A DNA stretch of 25,114 nt from Saprospiraceae bacterium. GTDB lineage: Bacteria > Bacteroidota > Bacteroidia > Chitinophagales > Saprospiraceae. Location of the stretch: contig JAHDEQ010000029.1 in the NCBI GenBank assembly GCA_020628755.1, positions 1,803 to 26,916 on the forward strand. The letters run 5' to 3'. The notes under the pieces were generated by a model. It did no database searches. It had not been told where the DNA came from and saw nothing but the letters and a program-made list of their open reading frames with translations. Both the position numbers and the translations under genes were made by a program. Below, one piece after another: positions 23,242-25,114 of the stretch; position 1 is the stretch's first letter, and each line of letters opens with the position of its first letter.

Positions 23242-23337
23242 GTGCTTGTGTGTCTATGCCTGTCTAACGACAGGTAGATGTTTGCGTGTTTATGTTTCAC
23301 ACGCACATAGGCACACAAACACGTAAACACATAATTT
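23242..23337 (+). repeat. Structured leader element, copy B (possible three-way junction)
   Basis: The outer stem 23242-23258 / 23306-23322 has 15 Watson-Crick pairs, one G-T pair and one mismatch. Directly inside it are two hairpins: 23259-23274 (CCTGTC/GACAGG, loop TAAC) and 23283-23305 (TGCGTGT/ACACGCA, 9-nt loop), with only an 8-nt linker unpaired. The tail TAAACACATAA leads to the ATG at 23338. The outer stem is in the same register as copy A at 13495. Confidence 0.6.
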
Positions 23338-23970
23338 ATGAAAAACATAGTATCCTATTTATTCCTATTGAGCATCGCTGTGATGCTTTTTTCTTGTAAA
23401 ACTAGAACAACTAATTCTGCTCTCAAAAAAGGAGAAGTTTTAAAAACCAATTTGGAATCCTTTGAAAAAAATAGGGTAAAACTCTCCACCAATTTAGTCG
23501 AAAGTCTCGAAGAAGCCAAGACTTCTTTGACGCAAGAAAATCCAGATATACCCGAAGTTTCTAAAGATTTTGAGAAAGAATGGCGTAGCATTATGAGCCG
23601 TTACAACAAGCTCAAAAGTGATTTTGATGCGGTTGGGAAAAGCTCGCAAGAGTACTTTGGACAACTCAATGAACTAAGTGGCAGTATCAATAATACCGAA
23701 CTTCGAGATAGCGAACTTCAAAAAAATAAAGAACTCGAAGCGCGTTGGCAAAAAACCTATCAACGTGCTGGAGCGAGTATTGAAAAAATTACTACTGTCT
23801 TGGAATCAGGAAATGATTTTCACATGGTTTTAGTTGCCTCCTCTATTCGTCAGAAGTTGGAACAAAATGTAGCCGAACTCAACAACATGGCCGAGCAAGC
23901 CAAAGTCCTTTTGGCAGACCTTGAAGTTTTTACTCAAGCTGGCCGAGATTTGGTTGAAGGCGAAGGATAA
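23338..23970 (+). CDS. Coiled-coil lipoprotein
   Basis: This 210-residue protein has a lipoprotein signal peptide with lipobox LFSC (lipidated C20). The remainder is almost entirely charged alpha-helix with heptad-like spacing, at about 30-70, 75-115 and 120-205, likely two or three long helices that form a coiled coil. It contains no further cysteine and no catalytic motif I recognise. I cannot assign a family with confidence. It is preceded by the structured leader copy B rather than by a close upstream gene, suggesting its own regulation. It would sit on a membrane face in the periplasm or on the cell surface. Confidence 0.82.
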   Translation: MKNIVSYLFLLSIAVMLFSCKTRTTNSALKKGEVLKTNLESFEKNRVKLSTNLVESLEEAKTSLTQENPDIPEVSKDFEKEWRSIMSRYNKLKSDFDAVGKSSQEYFGQLNELSGSINNTELRDSELQKNKELEARWQKTYQRAGASIEKITTVLESGNDFHMVLVASSIRQKLEQNVAELNNMAEQAKVLLADLEVFTQAGRDLVEGEG

Positions 23971-24055
23971 TTTTTAGACATCATACACCAAAATATAGTT
24001 TCATAGAATCTCTATAATTGAAAGTTCACTATACGAGAACATTATTTATAAAGCT

Positions 24056-24244
24056 ATGAAAATAAGATTTTGGTGGTACTGCACTCTTTTGAGTGCAGTC
24101 ATCTTCTTTAGCAATTGTCATTTGCAATCCAGCTATTCCAAACGCATCATTCCGATGCGAGAATTGAGTAATCAAAATTTGGATTTGGTCAAGCAGGATT
24201 CGCTATGGCAAGTCCCCCCTCCACCTGATTCTTTAGTCAACTAG
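24056..24244 (+). CDS. Very small secreted protein, possible lipoprotein
   Basis: This 62-residue reading frame has a good N-terminal hydrophobic signal (about 5-20) and a cysteine at 21, but the residue before it is asparagine (FFSNC), which breaks the usual lipobox. The mature part is short and polar and ends with the proline-rich QVPPPPDSLVN. The family is unknown. It is flanked by 85 bp upstream and 99 bp downstream on the same strand as its neighbours. The signal-like start and the lack of a competing frame make a real gene likely but not certain. Confidence 0.55.
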   Translation: MKIRFWWYCTLLSAVIFFSNCHLQSSYSKRIIPMRELSNQNLDLVKQDSLWQVPPPPDSLVN

Positions 24245-24269
24245 CTTTTTTCTCCTAACACAAGTCGGA

Positions 24270-24319
24270 ACTACCAAATATTATTTCATTATGAAGTATG
24301 CCATTTCATAAATGGTAGT
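24270..24319. repeat. Inverted repeat upstream of tonB
   Basis: ACTACCA (24270-24276) and TGGTAGT (24313-24319) are perfect 7-bp arms about 36 nt apart, enclosing a small palindrome TTCATTATGAA (24285-24295) and a second TTTCAT. They lie 24-74 nt before the TonB start. An operator or a leader hairpin are both possible; the long loop makes a simple hairpin weak. Confidence 0.3.
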
Positions 24320-24343
24320 GCTTTGCAAATAGCTAAATTAATT

Positions 24344-25108
24344 ATGAGACAAGACATTTCAAAACTCCGCAAAAATCGAGGAATTTATTTCAATATTGGT
24401 ATGATATGCTCGCTTTCGTTTGCATTGTTTGCCTTTAATTATACGGTTTATGATGTCAAAAATGAAGACTTTGAAATACCTACAGAAATTCTTGACCCCG
24501 AAATCGAAGTCATCCGAACCAAGCACGAAGAAAAACCTTTGCCTCCTCCTCCGAAACTAGATGTTTCTGACGAAATCCTAGAAATGGAAAGTCCAGAGTT
24601 TATTGAAGAACCCCTACCCGAACCAGTTGAACTTCCACTCGAAGTTGAAGTCAAAAAAACAGTCGAAGCTCCTCCTGCTCCCAAGCCAATAGTAAAGCAA
24701 CCCAAGCCAAAGCCTAAACCCAAGGTTATTCCAAAAGAAGAAATAATTGAAGAACCACTCTATACTATTGTAGAAAATATGCCCGAATTTGGGAATTGTG
24801 GAGAGAGTAAGAACAGGCAAGAGCGTAGAAAATTATCGGATAAAAACCTATTAGCATTTATCTACAAAAACATCAAATATCCCAGACTAGCTATCGAAAA
24901 TGGAATTCAAGGCCGTGTTATTGTTCGATTTGTTATCAACAAAAAAGGAAAAGTGCAAAATGCTGAAATTTTGCGTGAGCCAGGCGGAGGTTTGGGTAAA
25001 GAAGTGCTAAGAGTGGTCAATAAAATGCCCCTTTGGACTCCAGGCAAACAAGGGTTGCGCAATGTAAAAGTGCAATATACCATGCCTGTTGAGTTTAAAC
25101 CCATTTAA
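24344..25108 (+). CDS. tonB: Energy transducer TonB
   Basis: This 254-residue protein transmits proton-motive force from ExbB/ExbD to outer-membrane TonB-dependent receptors. I chose the ATG at 24344; a TTG at 24323 would add seven residues without improving the fit. One membrane segment lies near residues 15-33. A long proline-rich periplasmic spacer (about 60-140) contains PLPPPP, APPAPKP and a KPKPKPK run. The C-terminal TonB domain (about 170-254) has the standard NIKYPRLAIENGIQGRV, VRFVINKKGKV, MPLWTPGKQG and YTMPVEF segments. The usual PEFPGG before it is changed to PEFGNCGES with a charged insertion. ExbB/ExbD are not in the window. Confidence 0.93.
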   Translation: MRQDISKLRKNRGIYFNIGMICSLSFALFAFNYTVYDVKNEDFEIPTEILDPEIEVIRTKHEEKPLPPPPKLDVSDEILEMESPEFIEEPLPEPVELPLEVEVKKTVEAPPAPKPIVKQPKPKPKPKVIPKEEIIEEPLYTIVENMPEFGNCGESKNRQERRKLSDKNLLAFIYKNIKYPRLAIENGIQGRVIVRFVINKKGKVQNAEILREPGGGLGKEVLRVVNKMPLWTPGKQGLRNVKVQYTMPVEFKPI

Positions 25109-25114
25109 ACAGAA

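Noticed and set aside
23990..24042. Imperfect inverted repeat upstream of the small secreted protein
   Set aside because: The pairing needs several unequal internal loops in AT-rich sequence and is not beyond chance by eye.
24323..24343. TTG start for TonB
   Set aside because: It adds seven residues only; the ATG at 24344 gives the usual basic N-terminus before the membrane segment.
24640..24725. Proline/lysine repeat in tonB as a DNA repeat
   Set aside because: It is the normal periplasmic spacer of TonB and encodes protein-level, not DNA-level, repetition.

Overview
The window reads as ordinary chromosomal DNA of an AT-rich member of the Bacteroidota, most likely of the Saprospiria/Saprospiraceae type. 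The supporting signs are promoter-like TAnnTTTG boxes with an upstream TTG/TTTG, almost no Shine-Dalgarno sequences, many short SPII lipoproteins, an uppS-bamA pair, a GYDIA-type GHMP kinase, a WG-repeat protein, a TlpA protein with an N-terminal beta domain and a Bacteroidota-type TonB. I see no rRNA, tRNA, CRISPR array, insertion sequence or phage gene.

Layout. 1-617 (-): 5' part of a metallo-beta-lactamase-fold hydrolase running off the left edge. 671-4493 (+): a large outer-membrane protein joining a decayed gluzincin-like domain, a TolB-like propeller and an Omp85-type barrel, then a small lipoprotein. 4497-8573 (-): a soluble-adenylyl-cyclase-like protein with two cyclase domains, a STAND-type ATPase and TPRs. 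8783-9637 (-): a lipoprotein related to M48 peptidases but without the zinc histidines. 9954-13403 (+): uvrB, a stand-alone TipAS drug-binding domain and a GHMP kinase. 13566-14398 (+): an Nfu Fe-S scaffold and a 70-residue membrane protein with an anti-sigma-like zinc motif. 14410-19739 (-), in transcription order: M28 peptidase, DUF1648 membrane protein, uppS, bamA. 19845-25108 (+): VanY-like M15 peptidase lipoprotein, TlpA-like oxidoreductase, WG-repeat protein, coiled-coil lipoprotein, a tiny secreted protein, TonB.

How the genes relate. Much of the window serves the cell envelope: UppS makes the lipid carrier for wall and surface polymers, BamA inserts barrels, the VanY-like enzyme trims peptidoglycan, TonB energises outer-membrane receptors, and several lipoproteins have no known role. 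uvrB, Nfu and the GHMP kinase are housekeeping genes.

The most interesting signals are: (1) the cyclase, whose two catalytic domains have lost complementary residues exactly as in mammalian soluble adenylyl cyclase; (2) the Omp85 protein without POTRA domains; (3) two related structured leader elements just upstream of the nfu and coiled-coil-lipoprotein start codons, one able to form a three-way junction; (4) perfect hairpins inside the last codons at both convergent gene junctions; (5) two independent metallopeptidase-like proteins whose HExxH is destroyed.
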